Shown here: positions 18,232-26,793 of the stretch, piece after piece
How the letters are laid out: each line of letters begins with the position of its first letter
Numbering within the stretch: the stretch's first letter is position 1
Assembly (NCBI RefSeq): GCF_000142905.1
Contig: NW_013657669.1
Span: 1 to 64,000 of the forward strand
Direction of reading: 5' to 3'
Length of the DNA stretch: 64,000 nt
Source of the DNA: Thecamonas trahens ATCC 50062
Taxonomy: Eukaryota; Apusozoa; Apusomonadida; Apusomonadidae
The notes under the pieces: model-generated
What the model saw: only the letters and a program-made list of their open reading frames with translations
What the model was told of the DNA's origin: nothing
Databases searched by the model: none
Made by a program: the position numbers and the translations under genes

Positions 18232-20478
18232 ATGTCCATGTCCATGTCAGACGGATGGACAACGCTGTCGTCGACGTCAGACAATGCTCAAGCCCCTGTC
18301 CATACGCCTCCACGTGGTAGCAAGCTCGCAGAGCCCGCCATTCGAGCTCACAAACAGCGTGAGTACCTTGCCAAGCGCCGCCCCTCGCAAGCTACCGTCC
18401 GCCACAAGCCATCGCGCTCATCGCGCGCGTCCAAGCCATCACGCTCGTCACACTCGCCACACTCGCCCACGCCATCCCGCGCATCGCCTTCAAAGCAGTC
18501 TGTCGCGACCAGCAAGCCATCCCGCAGCCGCAAGCAGCGACCGCTCCCTCGCCCGTCGTCACGGTCACGCCGCTCGACTGGTCGCCGTGCAAAGACTAGT
18601 CGCAGCTCTCGTCGCCGTCGCTCGCACAAGCGTCGCTCGCACAAGCGTCGCTCAGACAAACGTCGCCTGGACAAACGCCGCCCTTCACCTGGATCATCGA
18701 TTGCACCGGCTACTCCTGCCACGCCATTGGTTGTCAACTCAACAGACACGCCCGCTACTCCCACGTCGACGACAAAGTACGTGGCAAGCGCCCGTGAGCC
18801 TGTCATCAGTGACCGGGTGGTCGCCAAACTGGCTACTGGACACGTCTTTGGCACTGTTCGCTTTGTCGGTGCCACGCACTTTGAGCCCGGTGTCTGGGTC
18901 GGGCTCGAGACCGACGCGCCAGAACAGGACAAGGGCGATGGCAAGGTTGCGGACATCCGCTACTTTCGTGCGCTTCCCGGCTGCGCCACCTTTGTTCGCC
19001 GCAACCGCGTGACTGTTCTCGAGCGGCTCGCAGACACACCACAGCTCCCAGTCAGCCGCTCGCCTACACGCTCGCCGAGCTCGACCCGCAAAAAGCGCCG
19101 CAAGAAGCGGTCGGCGTCGTCGACCTCGCCTGTCGGCTCGCCTCATCTTCAGCACGTCTCGCGCCTGATGGCCACGATGCGGTCGTCACTGGAGGCGACT
19201 ATCACGGCCCGTATCGAAGCCGAGGTCCGCCGCCGCACCGCCGCCAACCAGCTTCCGCCGCCTCTTGAGTCTAGCGCCCCTCCGTCGTCTGCCACCAGCC
19301 TTGCCTCCATCTTGGCCGAGAACGCCGAGCTCAAGGCCACTGTCCGTGACCAGGACGCTACCATTGTTGCGCTTCGGCGCCAGCTGGCCACGATGCAGGC
19401 CGCGGCGGCTGCGCCTGTTTACGGTTCGCCATCGCCGGCCCGACACACGCCTCCGCCACGTGCCCCGTCACCGCGTCCGCCTTCACCATCGGCTCTGACC
19501 TCACCAGTCTCGTCACTATCCATCTCGCACCCGTCGCCGCTCCCGAATGACGAAGTGCTTGACTTTTCAGGTACCGACCTTGCGTCGCACCTCTCGTTCC
19601 GGCGGCTCGGCACGACAGAGCCGCCGCTCGCCGCCTGGGCAGTCCTTGTAGACGGCGTGCTCACCGCGTATGACGCCAAGCCGCTGGCGGGCGCACCCAG
19701 CCTTCCCGCCGTTCTCTTCTCCCTTCCCGTGAACGACGGGAGCACCGCTGTCAAGGTCATCGGCGAGGCCATCGGCGAGATTAAGTTTGTGCTCAAGAAC
19801 GCTGCGCTTCCCACCCCCTACATTGTCTTTGCAGACAACATCTTGACCCGCGACGCCTGGGTCGACGCCATTGAGAACGCAGGGGCGGCCGACTTTACCA
19901 CACACGCCTTGCCGTCGCGGACGCTGCCGACCGCGCCGTCGCCGGGCACACCCGCAGCACACGACTCCACTGATGGCGCCGACCTTAACGATGACATCTC
20001 GTTTCACTACTCGTACTCGGGTGACGCCACGCCTGTCATGGTCCGCCCTACCACGCCACCCGCAGCCAACGTCTCTGATGATGAAGACCCGTCTTCGATG
20101 GGTGCTCTTCCGCCCGAGCCCGAGGCACGCCTCCGGCCGCCCACCCCAGTCTCGACTACGCTCTTCTCTGACGAGCTCAGCCTCGCGCCCATCGGCAGCG
20201 AGCCAATCCCGTGCACTGTCAAGGCCATTGCCGTCGACTCGGGCGTGGCTGACCTTCCGCTCTCTGCCCATCTCGACATTGCGCCAACCGACGGCAGCCC
20301 GCCCAAGACTGTTTCGCTCACCAGCGACACCATGATCAAGCCGATCGGCATGTTCATTGAGGGCGAGCACAAGGTGCTCATCAAGGCGCCGTCCACCCCA
20401 CCCATCATCCTTCTCACCTCGAATGGCCAGCTCATGACTTCTTTCCTTGCCGTCCTCGGTACCCTCACCAACGCGTAG
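18232..20478 (+). CDS. CAP-Gly protein with basic Arg/Ser N-terminus, coiled coil and PH-like domain
   Basis: A single exon of 748 residues. The first ~190 residues are extremely basic, with SR-like and RRSHKRRSHKRR repeats. A CAP-Gly domain occupies ~193-262 (VATGHVFG-type glycine turn, FEPGVWVGLETD). The tubulin-tail-binding GKNDG motif is replaced by DKGDGKV, so the glycines remain but the Asn is lost. A short coiled coil follows (~360-392, LAENAELKATVRDQDATIV). Residues ~445-552 look like a PH-type fold with the C-terminal helix Trp in DAWVDAIENAG. The rest is Pro/Ser/Thr-rich. Inferred role: microtubule plus-end or cortex linker; the basic N-terminus could add direct microtubule binding. 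Confidence 0.8.
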   Translation: MSMSMSDGWTTLSSTSDNAQAPVHTPPRGSKLAEPAIRAHKQREYLAKRRPSQATVRHKPSRSSRASKPSRSSHSPHSPTPSRASPSKQSVATSKPSRSRKQRPLPRPSSRSRRSTGRRAKTSRSSRRRRSHKRRSHKRRSDKRRLDKRRPSPGSSIAPATPATPLVVNSTDTPATPTSTTKYVASAREPVISDRVVAKLATGHVFGTVRFVGATHFEPGVWVGLETDAPEQDKGDGKVADIRYFRALPGCATFVRRNRVTVLERLADTPQLPVSRSPTRSPSSTRKKRRKKRSASSTSPVGSPHLQHVSRLMATMRSSLEATITARIEAEVRRRTAANQLPPPLESSAPPSSATSLASILAENAELKATVRDQDATIVALRRQLATMQAAAAAPVYGSPSPARHTPPPRAPSPRPPSPSALTSPVSSLSISHPSPLPNDEVLDFSGTDLASHLSFRRLGTTEPPLAAWAVLVDGVLTAYDAKPLAGAPSLPAVLFSLPVNDGSTAVKVIGEAIGEIKFVLKNAALPTPYIVFADNILTRDAWVDAIENAGAADFTTHALPSRTLPTAPSPGTPAAHDSTDGADLNDDISFHYSYSGDATPVMVRPTTPPAANVSDDEDPSSMGALPPEPEARLRPPTPVSTTLFSDELSLAPIGSEPIPCTVKAIAVDSGVADLPLSAHLDIAPTDGSPPKTVSLTSDTMIKPIGMFIEGEHKVLIKAPSTPPIILLTSNGQLMTSFLAVLGTLTNA

Positions 20479-20600
20479 CTTGTAAACCCCAAACACGCTA
20501 CGCTGTCCACCCGCTCTCGCCTGCCGCCCGCCAGCCGACCACCGCCACACCAACCACACACACCCTTACCACTCCACTTCACCCCACCCCACCACCGTCC

Positions 20601-23600
20601 ATGGCTTCTCTCGCAGCACTCAATGCCACCAAAGCCGGCGACCTTGGGCGAGTCTCACAAATCCTTTCTACTCACCCATCTGCAGCAGCAACCAAGGACG
20701 CCAACGGATTGAGCCTCCTCCACTGGGCATCGACCGGGAATGGAGGACATGATCTGGTCACGACACTGCTACAGTATCCTGTGGTGAGGGCGTATGTGTC
20801 TCTACCATCTCGTGCTGGTGTTACTCCTCTTCATCTCGCTGCCGCTTCAAAGCATCCACACTCGCATCTCATCGTCGACGCACTCATCGCTGCTGGCGCC
20901 GACGTCAATGCCCGCAACTCGGACGGCCGTACCCCTCTCCATGCAGCTGCATTTGCAGGTGCGTCTCATGTTGTTGCCCGGCTCATTGCCGCTGGTGCTG
21001 ATGTGCGTGTCCGGGACGCTGATGGTGCCTCTCCCATGGACTGCGCCCTGCGCGGCGGCGTGAAGCAGAGAGATGCTCTCGCTGCCGCGCTCGGTCGCGA
21101 GCTCACGGACGCCGATACTAGTCGCCGGAACGTGCTTGGCGCTGATGCTGGCTCGCCCGAGTTTCGCCTGTGGTCGGCTGCACAGGTTGGTGCCCTTGAC
21201 GTCGTTCGCAGCCTCGTCGAGGTCGAGCATGTCGATTGCGGTGTGGCTGATGCCGACGGCGTCACCGCCATGCACTTTGCCGCCAGCGGCGGCCACGTCG
21301 ATGTCCTCGACTACTTGCTCGGCCATCACGCTACTGTCAATTGCGTCTCACATGCCGGCGTTGTGCCGCTGCACCTCGCCGCCGCCGCCGGCCACCTGCC
21401 GGCAACTCGGCTGCTCCTCGATGCATCGGTCGGTAGCGCCGAGTACGCCAAGAACGCGCCTGATAATCTCGGCAGGACGCCGCTCCATATGGCGGCGTGG
21501 GAGGGCCATTTCGACGTTGTTGCCGCCCTTCTCGATGCTGACGTCCGCATCGACATTGCTACCCACCGCGGCAACTCGGTCCTCCACATGGCGGCAGCGC
21601 CATCGCCGACCAAGCCCAAGGCTGCCCTAGTCCAGCTCCTGCTCGATGCCGGCCTCCTCGCAGACGTGCCGAATCTTGCTGGCCAGACTCCAGCTGACCT
21701 TGCCGCGCTAGAGGCCGAGTCGATCTCGCTCTTGCTGGCGCCCGAGTCGGGTGCAGTTCGACTCGGCTCGAGCGTAGGTACTTCGTCGGCGCTTGACGCT
21801 GCCCGGGCTGGCGATACTCTCGCCTTCAAGACCTGCCTGGCGTCAGCGCCAACAGCCAACGACCGTACACTGGCGCTCGCCGCCGTCGATGCCGCCGGCT
21901 TCACTGCGCTCCATTGGGCGGCGTACTTTGGTCACACTGACATCGTGACCGAGGCTCTTGCACACGGCGCGTCGACCGCCGCCCGCGCCCACGACGGCCG
22001 CACTGCGCTCAGCCTCGCTGCTGCCGAGGGCCGCACACAAGTGGTTGACCTTTTGCTGCAGGCCGGTGCCTCCGTGAGCGATGCCGACAACGACGGCCGC
22101 ACCCCGCTCCACGCTGCTACTGCTCATCTACACGTTCCATCCGTCGCCGCGCTAATGGCGGCTGGTGCCAACCCGAGCACCACCGACCGGACTTTGGCCA
22201 CTCCTCTGAGCTACTTGCACTCGCGCGTCTCGGCCATGCTCAAACTCCTCGCGCCCAAACTCGAGGGCTCGGGCGCTGTTGCACTGCGAGCCGCAGTCGA
22301 TGCCGGCGAGCTCGCAACCTTTGTCGCCCTCCTCGATGCGGGCGTCTCGCCCAATGTTCGTGCGCCCGACGGCTCAGCGCCGATCCACTGGGTTGTCACC
22401 GCCCGGATGGCTGCCCCATCGCTCACACACCGTGCCGCTGCCGCTGGCATGCTTGATGCGCTGCTAGCCCAGGACGGAGTCGCCGTCGACGCGCCCGACA
22501 ACGCACGGTGGACCGCGCTGATGTGGGCCGCCGGTGGAGGCCTCGACTCTTTCGTCCACTCCCTCCTCGCTGCTGGTGCCTTTCCTGACGCAGTCAACTC
22601 CGACGGGCGGACAGCTCTCCATCTGGCGGTCTTTGAGTCGCAGACCCGGGCGGTCGCCGCTCTGCTTGACGCCGGCGCGTCACCAAACACCCGTGATGCA
22701 CTCGGCAACACGCCGGATCAATACGCCAAGCGCCCAGATGTTCAAGCGCTGCTGAGCAGGTCCCAAGTCTCGTACACTGCCGCTGCTGCTGCCGCGGACG
22801 CTGCGCCCACCGACGAGATCCACGCCGCTCTCCGGCGTGCCGCTGCTGAAGGACGCGCCGATGTTGTCAAGCGTGCTCTTGACACCAACGGCCTCGGCGC
22901 TGATCCCAACGCACCTGACGAAGAGGGCGTCACCGCCCTCCACTGGGCGGCCGAAATGGGCCATGCCAATGTGGCTGCTCTCCTCCTCGCACATCCTGCC
23001 ATTGCGCCCAACGCTACCACTGCACACGGCGCTACCCCACTGCACTGGGCAGTCGACGGTGGCGCCCGCGACGTGGTCCTGGCCCTTCTTGCCCAGCCAG
23101 CCATCGAGGTCTCGCCGCGGCTGGCGTCGACCGGGGCCACCCCGCTCCACGCTGCCGTCCGCGCCGGCATGGAGGCCATCTCCACGGACCTCGTCCGTGC
23201 CGGTGCTGATGTCGCCGCGCGTGATAGCCAGGGCGACACTCCGTTACATGCCGCTGTGGAGCTCGGGTCGGTGCCTCTCGTAAGACTGCTGCTCGAGGCC
23301 GGTGCGCCCGCAACTGCCGCCGGCCATGGCGGGCTCACCCCTCTCCACCTCGCGGTCGGTCGCAACCGTGACGCCATCGTAGCTATGCTCCTCTCGGGCG
23401 GCCGTATATGCGAACGTGACATCAACGCGTCTGACGAGACAGGCGCCACGCCGCTGCACTACGCACTTGTCGGCCTCCTCGCCGGTCGCAACAACGAGGA
23501 CGAGATCGAAGTCCTCCTCTCGCTTGGAGCTGATGTCCACGCACGCTGTGACGCGCCGCCGGGCGTCGGCACAGCCCTTCACTTTGCCGCCCTTGACAAT

Positions 23601-24089
23601 CACGTCCCCATCGCATCGGCGCTCCTTGGCCTAGGCGCAGACGTCAACGCCCGCAACATGCACGGTCTCACCCCGCTGCACTACGTCGCCGACAACGGCC
23701 ACCTCGAAATGGCCGCGGTGCTCCTCGCCTCCGGCGCAGACATCCACGCCCCGTCCAACACGGGTGAGTCGCCTCTCGAGTGGGCCGCTGACAATGCACA
23801 CCTCCACGCACTACTCTCCAGTGGCTCGCCGCCCGTTCCTGCGTCGACCCTCTCTTCCATGACCCCGGCATCGTCGTCGTCGGCGGCCGCGTCGTCGTCA
23901 TCGTCGTCGTCGCCTTCCTCATCCTCGCCGCCGCCGACCGCCTCATCATCATCGCATGGCTTTTCCCTCGCTGTCTCATCAACCTCATCCTGCACGCCTC
24001 TACGCCCACGACACCGTCGCTTGCGCCGCCGCCGCCGCGTCCGTCGCCGCAAGCCAGCCACCGTGCCGTCGTTCTCGTACGAAGACTAG
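20601..24089 (+). CDS. Long ankyrin-repeat protein
   Basis: A single exon of 1,162 residues, starting 122 bp after the CAP-Gly stop (context GTCCATGG). Almost the whole chain is ankyrin repeats of ~33 residues, roughly 28-30 by eye, with repeated GxTPLHxAA cores, for example GRTPLHAAAFAGASHV, GVTALHWAAEMGHANV and GLTPLHYVADNGHLEM. Several repeats carry ALHWAA in place of PLHxAA. The last ~85 residues are a Ser-run followed by a basic Arg tail (RHRRLRRRRRVRRRK). No catalytic domain, kinase or SOCS box is visible. Expected role: protein-interaction scaffold; partners unknown. The basic end could serve as nuclear targeting or membrane contact. Confidence 0.85.
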   Translation: MASLAALNATKAGDLGRVSQILSTHPSAAATKDANGLSLLHWASTGNGGHDLVTTLLQYPVVRAYVSLPSRAGVTPLHLAAASKHPHSHLIVDALIAAGADVNARNSDGRTPLHAAAFAGASHVVARLIAAGADVRVRDADGASPMDCALRGGVKQRDALAAALGRELTDADTSRRNVLGADAGSPEFRLWSAAQVGALDVVRSLVEVEHVDCGVADADGVTAMHFAASGGHVDVLDYLLGHHATVNCVSHAGVVPLHLAAAAGHLPATRLLLDASVGSAEYAKNAPDNLGRTPLHMAAWEGHFDVVAALLDADVRIDIATHRGNSVLHMAAAPSPTKPKAALVQLLLDAGLLADVPNLAGQTPADLAALEAESISLLLAPESGAVRLGSSVGTSSALDAARAGDTLAFKTCLASAPTANDRTLALAAVDAAGFTALHWAAYFGHTDIVTEALAHGASTAARAHDGRTALSLAAAEGRTQVVDLLLQAGASVSDADNDGRTPLHAATAHLHVPSVAALMAAGANPSTTDRTLATPLSYLHSRVSAMLKLLAPKLEGSGAVALRAAVDAGELATFVALLDAGVSPNVRAPDGSAPIHWVVTARMAAPSLTHRAAAAGMLDALLAQDGVAVDAPDNARWTALMWAAGGGLDSFVHSLLAAGAFPDAVNSDGRTALHLAVFESQTRAVAALLDAGASPNTRDALGNTPDQYAKRPDVQALLSRSQVSYTAAAAAADAAPTDEIHAALRRAAAEGRADVVKRALDTNGLGADPNAPDEEGVTALHWAAEMGHANVAALLLAHPAIAPNATTAHGATPLHWAVDGGARDVVLALLAQPAIEVSPRLASTGATPLHAAVRAGMEAISTDLVRAGADVAARDSQGDTPLHAAVELGSVPLVRLLLEAGAPATAAGHGGLTPLHLAVGRNRDAIVAMLLSGGRICERDINASDETGATPLHYALVGLLAGRNNEDEIEVLLSLGADVHARCDAPPGVGTALHFAALDNHVPIASALLGLGADVNARNMHGLTPLHYVADNGHLEMAAVLLASGADIHAPSNTGESPLEWAADNAHLHALLSSGSPPVPASTLSSMTPASSSSAAASSSSSSSPSSSSPPPTASSSSHGFSLAVSSTSSCTPLRPRHRRLRRRRRVRRRKPATVPSFSYED

Positions 24090-24219
24090 TCAGCATGACA
24101 GCTTGTGCTTCTTGACCCTTCAAAATATTTGGTCTCCTAACGTTTGCAGTCGCCGTGACGCGTGATGTCATTCACCCGTCACGCCGGAAACTTGCAACAC
24201 CACCGCCCGACACCACCCT

Positions 24220-24234
24220 CCCCCCCCCCCCCCC
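24220..24234 (+). repeat. 15-base C run in the gap before the methyltransferase gene
   Basis: An uninterrupted C homopolymer lies 64 bp upstream of the next start codon. Similar 15-19 base C/G runs occur near four other genes in the window. Confidence 0.9.
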
Positions 24235-24297
24235 ACATCCCACTGGCTCGCACCTCATCGACAACCACTCCACCCCTCCACACGAGCGTTAGACGAC

Positions 24298-25437
24298 ATG
24301 TTCTACTACGCTGCATCTGGGTATGGATGGAGAAACATGCACATGGCCAACGCCACGCCGTCGCATTGGTCGTCGCACGCGAGTCGCCGAAACCGCGGCA
24401 GCCTCAGGGGCTCCTCCGCATCAGTTGCCGCTCCCGGCCACGGCTACGGGTACAGCTATGGATCTGCCCGGTATCACCCTCAACAACATCATCATTCGAA
24501 TCATGTTGCGCATCAGATGCAGGCCTACCAGACTCTGCCCCACATCATGCCGTATGGAGGTATGGGTGGATACGGCAGCTCCTTCCTCCGCTCCGCCAGG
24601 AGTCCGCAGGTCATCGGGTATGTCGTCGATGGTGGCGAGACTGGGTCGGACGCCGCCGTCTTCTCGCCGAGATTTGTCAATCCCGACAAGAGCGTTTACT
24701 CGGGACTGTACGAGGGTGGACCGATGCCCAAGTCAGGATCGGGCTCGATCCGTGGGGCAGTCGATGCCTCGCCGGGCGTCTTTCCCTACGCCTTTGGCGA
24801 AGACGCGTCCGAGCCGGTGGTCATCTCCATCGAGCGGCGGCCGACGCTTGATGGCGAGAATCATGTGGCCGGTGTTATCTGGAACGCCGCCCGTGCTCTC
24901 TGCGAGTACATGGTGACCGACATGGGCAGCGCCGCTTTCGAAGGCAAGTCGGTGCTCGAGATTGGCTCCGGCACCGGGCTGACCGGCATGGTGGCGGCGG
25001 CGCTCGGCGCAACCGTCGTGCTCACCGACCAGGAGCCGGCCATCGCAATGCTACGTGACCAGATTGCTCTCAACAAGCTCCAAAATCGCGTGAGCGCCGC
25101 CCAGCTCGACTGGGGCCCGGACGGCGACAACCAGCTCGCTGCTCTCGGTGACTTTGACCTCATCCTCGGCACAGATGTGACGTACACAGCGCTCAAAGAG
25201 CTGCAGCACACGCTGCTGGCGCTGACCAGCGGGCCGACTCCGCCGCAGCTGCTCTTTTGCCACGAGCGCCGCTGGCCGGGCACCGACGCGTACTTTGAGA
25301 AGCTCATGGCGCCGCACTTTGACTACACTCCTGTCCACGCCACTTCGTTTGAGGACTCGGGCGAGATCGTGGTCTTCACCCTCACGCGCAAGGCGGGCGC
25401 AGACATGGTGGCCGGCGACGAGGCCGGCGACGAGTAA
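24298..25437 (+). CDS. METTL21-type (Methyltransf_16) protein methyltransferase
   Basis: A single exon of 379 residues. The first ~190 residues are a low-complexity Gly/Tyr/Ser/His region. The catalytic domain then follows: GVIWNAARALCEYM, motif I LEIGSGTGLTG at residues 220-230, an acidic end to strand 2 (LTDQEP), DWGPDGD, and the DxxY motif DVTY at 293-296 that typifies seven-beta-strand protein lysine methyltransferases of the METTL21/EEF1AKMT group. Expected reaction: transfer of methyl from S-adenosylmethionine to a protein lysine (histidine or N-terminal targets are also known in the wider group). Substrate unknown. It converges on the DNase II gene with 96 bp between stops. Confidence 0.85.
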   Translation: MFYYAASGYGWRNMHMANATPSHWSSHASRRNRGSLRGSSASVAAPGHGYGYSYGSARYHPQQHHHSNHVAHQMQAYQTLPHIMPYGGMGGYGSSFLRSARSPQVIGYVVDGGETGSDAAVFSPRFVNPDKSVYSGLYEGGPMPKSGSGSIRGAVDASPGVFPYAFGEDASEPVVISIERRPTLDGENHVAGVIWNAARALCEYMVTDMGSAAFEGKSVLEIGSGTGLTGMVAAALGATVVLTDQEPAIAMLRDQIALNKLQNRVSAAQLDWGPDGDNQLAALGDFDLILGTDVTYTALKELQHTLLALTSGPTPPQLLFCHERRWPGTDAYFEKLMAPHFDYTPVHATSFEDSGEIVVFTLTRKAGADMVAGDEAGDE

Positions 25438-25533
25438 ACAGCAAGCGGCGCAACATTTACAGGCAAACGCGCGGATGGGGAAAACGCAGCGACTGCTCCT
25501 GCGCTACCCGCAGAGCGCACACCGCTCGTCATC

Positions 25534-26613
25534 TTACTGGCACGGCTCGATGGTCTGGATCGACGAGTTAAAAGCGGCAAAGAGCGACGGCGAGTTGTGG
25601 CAGAGCGTTCCGCCGCCGCGAACCCGCTGGCCGTGCTGCCGGTTGATGCCGCCAATGCAAACAAACTGATCGGTGACGGTGACGGCCCACTTGGAGTGGT
25701 CCTGGGTCTCCTTCCACATGATCTCGCCGCCAGACGGCGTGCCGACAGCCATGGTGGCGATGTTGTACACGTTGTACGGGTACTGTGGGCGGCAGTAGGT
25801 CGGGAGCTTGCCCACGCCGTTCTGCCAGCTCTCCACGTACAGGTCCGAGCCGAGAGTCGGCGCCACGAGATCCTCGTACAGATCCATGTCCCATTGGCGG
25901 TTCTTGGAAAAGGCAGTAAACTGGGCGCCGCCGACCGAGGTCATGGTCTTGACAACGTAGCCGGCAGTCGAGTTGTAGTCGCCGGCAATGACAGCAGCGA
26001 TGTTCGGCAGGTTGAACGACGACGGGAGGTTCGAGTCGTAAACGTTCGGCCGAGACATGTAGAGCAGGGCACCAACATCGTTGATCGAGCTGAGCGAGAA
26101 CGAGATGCAGAGGAAGCTCTGCCCGTACTTGTCCTCGTTTGCGGGGAAGCCCTCGTAGCCATCGGCGTACGTGTTGGGGAAACGCGGGACCGAGTGAATG
26201 AGCCAAAAGCCTCCATCGCCATCAAACGCCACCACGCCCTTCTGGTGAGCCTTGGTACCCGACTTGGCGCCTGATGGCGTCTCATCGTTGAACATCATGT
26301 AGCCGACAGAGTTCTGCGACGAGCCATAGACCTGGGCCAGTGTCGACCAAAGCGATGACGACTTGTCGGTAGCCAGCGACTCGCCGGTGAGAACCAGCGA
26401 CTTTGCATTCATCACAGCATCCGTGTAGGCGTATGCCGTTCCCGTCGCCACGTTGGGATCGTTGGAAGCAGACTCGATGGGTGTCTTCACCGCTGCCCAC
26501 CAGTCCACCGCATTGCCGCCCTCGCCCATGCACTGAAGCCGTCCGTACGCGCTCTTGCTCACAAGCACAAGTGCAAGTGCCATAGCAACCACCGCCACCC
26601 TAGTTGTCTTCAT
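25534..26613 (-). CDS. Deoxyribonuclease II-like acid endonuclease
   Basis: Predicted 359 residues from ATG 26613; a GTG five codons upstream is not used. A clear signal peptide is present (MKTTRVAVVAMALALVLVS, then Ala-Tyr-Gly). Family marks: CMGEGGNAVDWWAAVK near the mature N-terminus, the first HxK box HQKGVV followed by WLIHSVPRFP, and the second HxK box in DHSKWAV with the candidate catalytic histidine at residue 306. Length matches DNase II (~350). Expected action: divalent-cation-independent cleavage of DNA at acid pH, giving 3'-phosphates, inside lysosomes or phagosomes. This fits digestion of DNA from engulfed bacteria in a phagotrophic protist. No truncation seen. Confidence 0.9.
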   Translation of the reverse strand: MKTTRVAVVAMALALVLVSKSAYGRLQCMGEGGNAVDWWAAVKTPIESASNDPNVATGTAYAYTDAVMNAKSLVLTGESLATDKSSSLWSTLAQVYGSSQNSVGYMMFNDETPSGAKSGTKAHQKGVVAFDGDGGFWLIHSVPRFPNTYADGYEGFPANEDKYGQSFLCISFSLSSINDVGALLYMSRPNVYDSNLPSSFNLPNIAAVIAGDYNSTAGYVVKTMTSVGGAQFTAFSKNRQWDMDLYEDLVAPTLGSDLYVESWQNGVGKLPTYCRPQYPYNVYNIATMAVGTPSGGEIMWKETQDHSKWAVTVTDQFVCIGGINRQHGQRVRGGGTLCHNSPSLFAAFNSSIQTIEPCQ

Positions 26614-26675
26614 ACTTGCCAGAGTCACGTGTCAGTGGGTGCCGTCTCTGCGTCCTTGGAAGTGTCCGTGGGAAG

Positions 26676-26691
26676 CCCCCCCCCCCCCCCC
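26676..26691 (+). repeat. 16-base C run between DNase II and the zinc-knuckle gene
   Basis: A homopolymer of C sits 62 bp upstream of the DNase II start codon (minus strand), in a short gap between two minus-strand genes. Confidence 0.9.
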
Positions 26692-26793
26692 TCCCCGCTC
26701 GTGACCGACACGGCTCCCGAGGCTCACGATGTTGCGGAGCGATGACTGCAGTGCTGGGTGCGAGTCATCGCCATCGCTCTCGGCTTGCACATT

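Noticed and set aside
18005-19012. 335-codon plus-strand frame overlapping the CAP-Gly gene
   Set aside because: It runs out of frame through the Arg/Ser-rich part of the CAP-Gly gene. The His/Arg/Ser composition is explained by that repeat.
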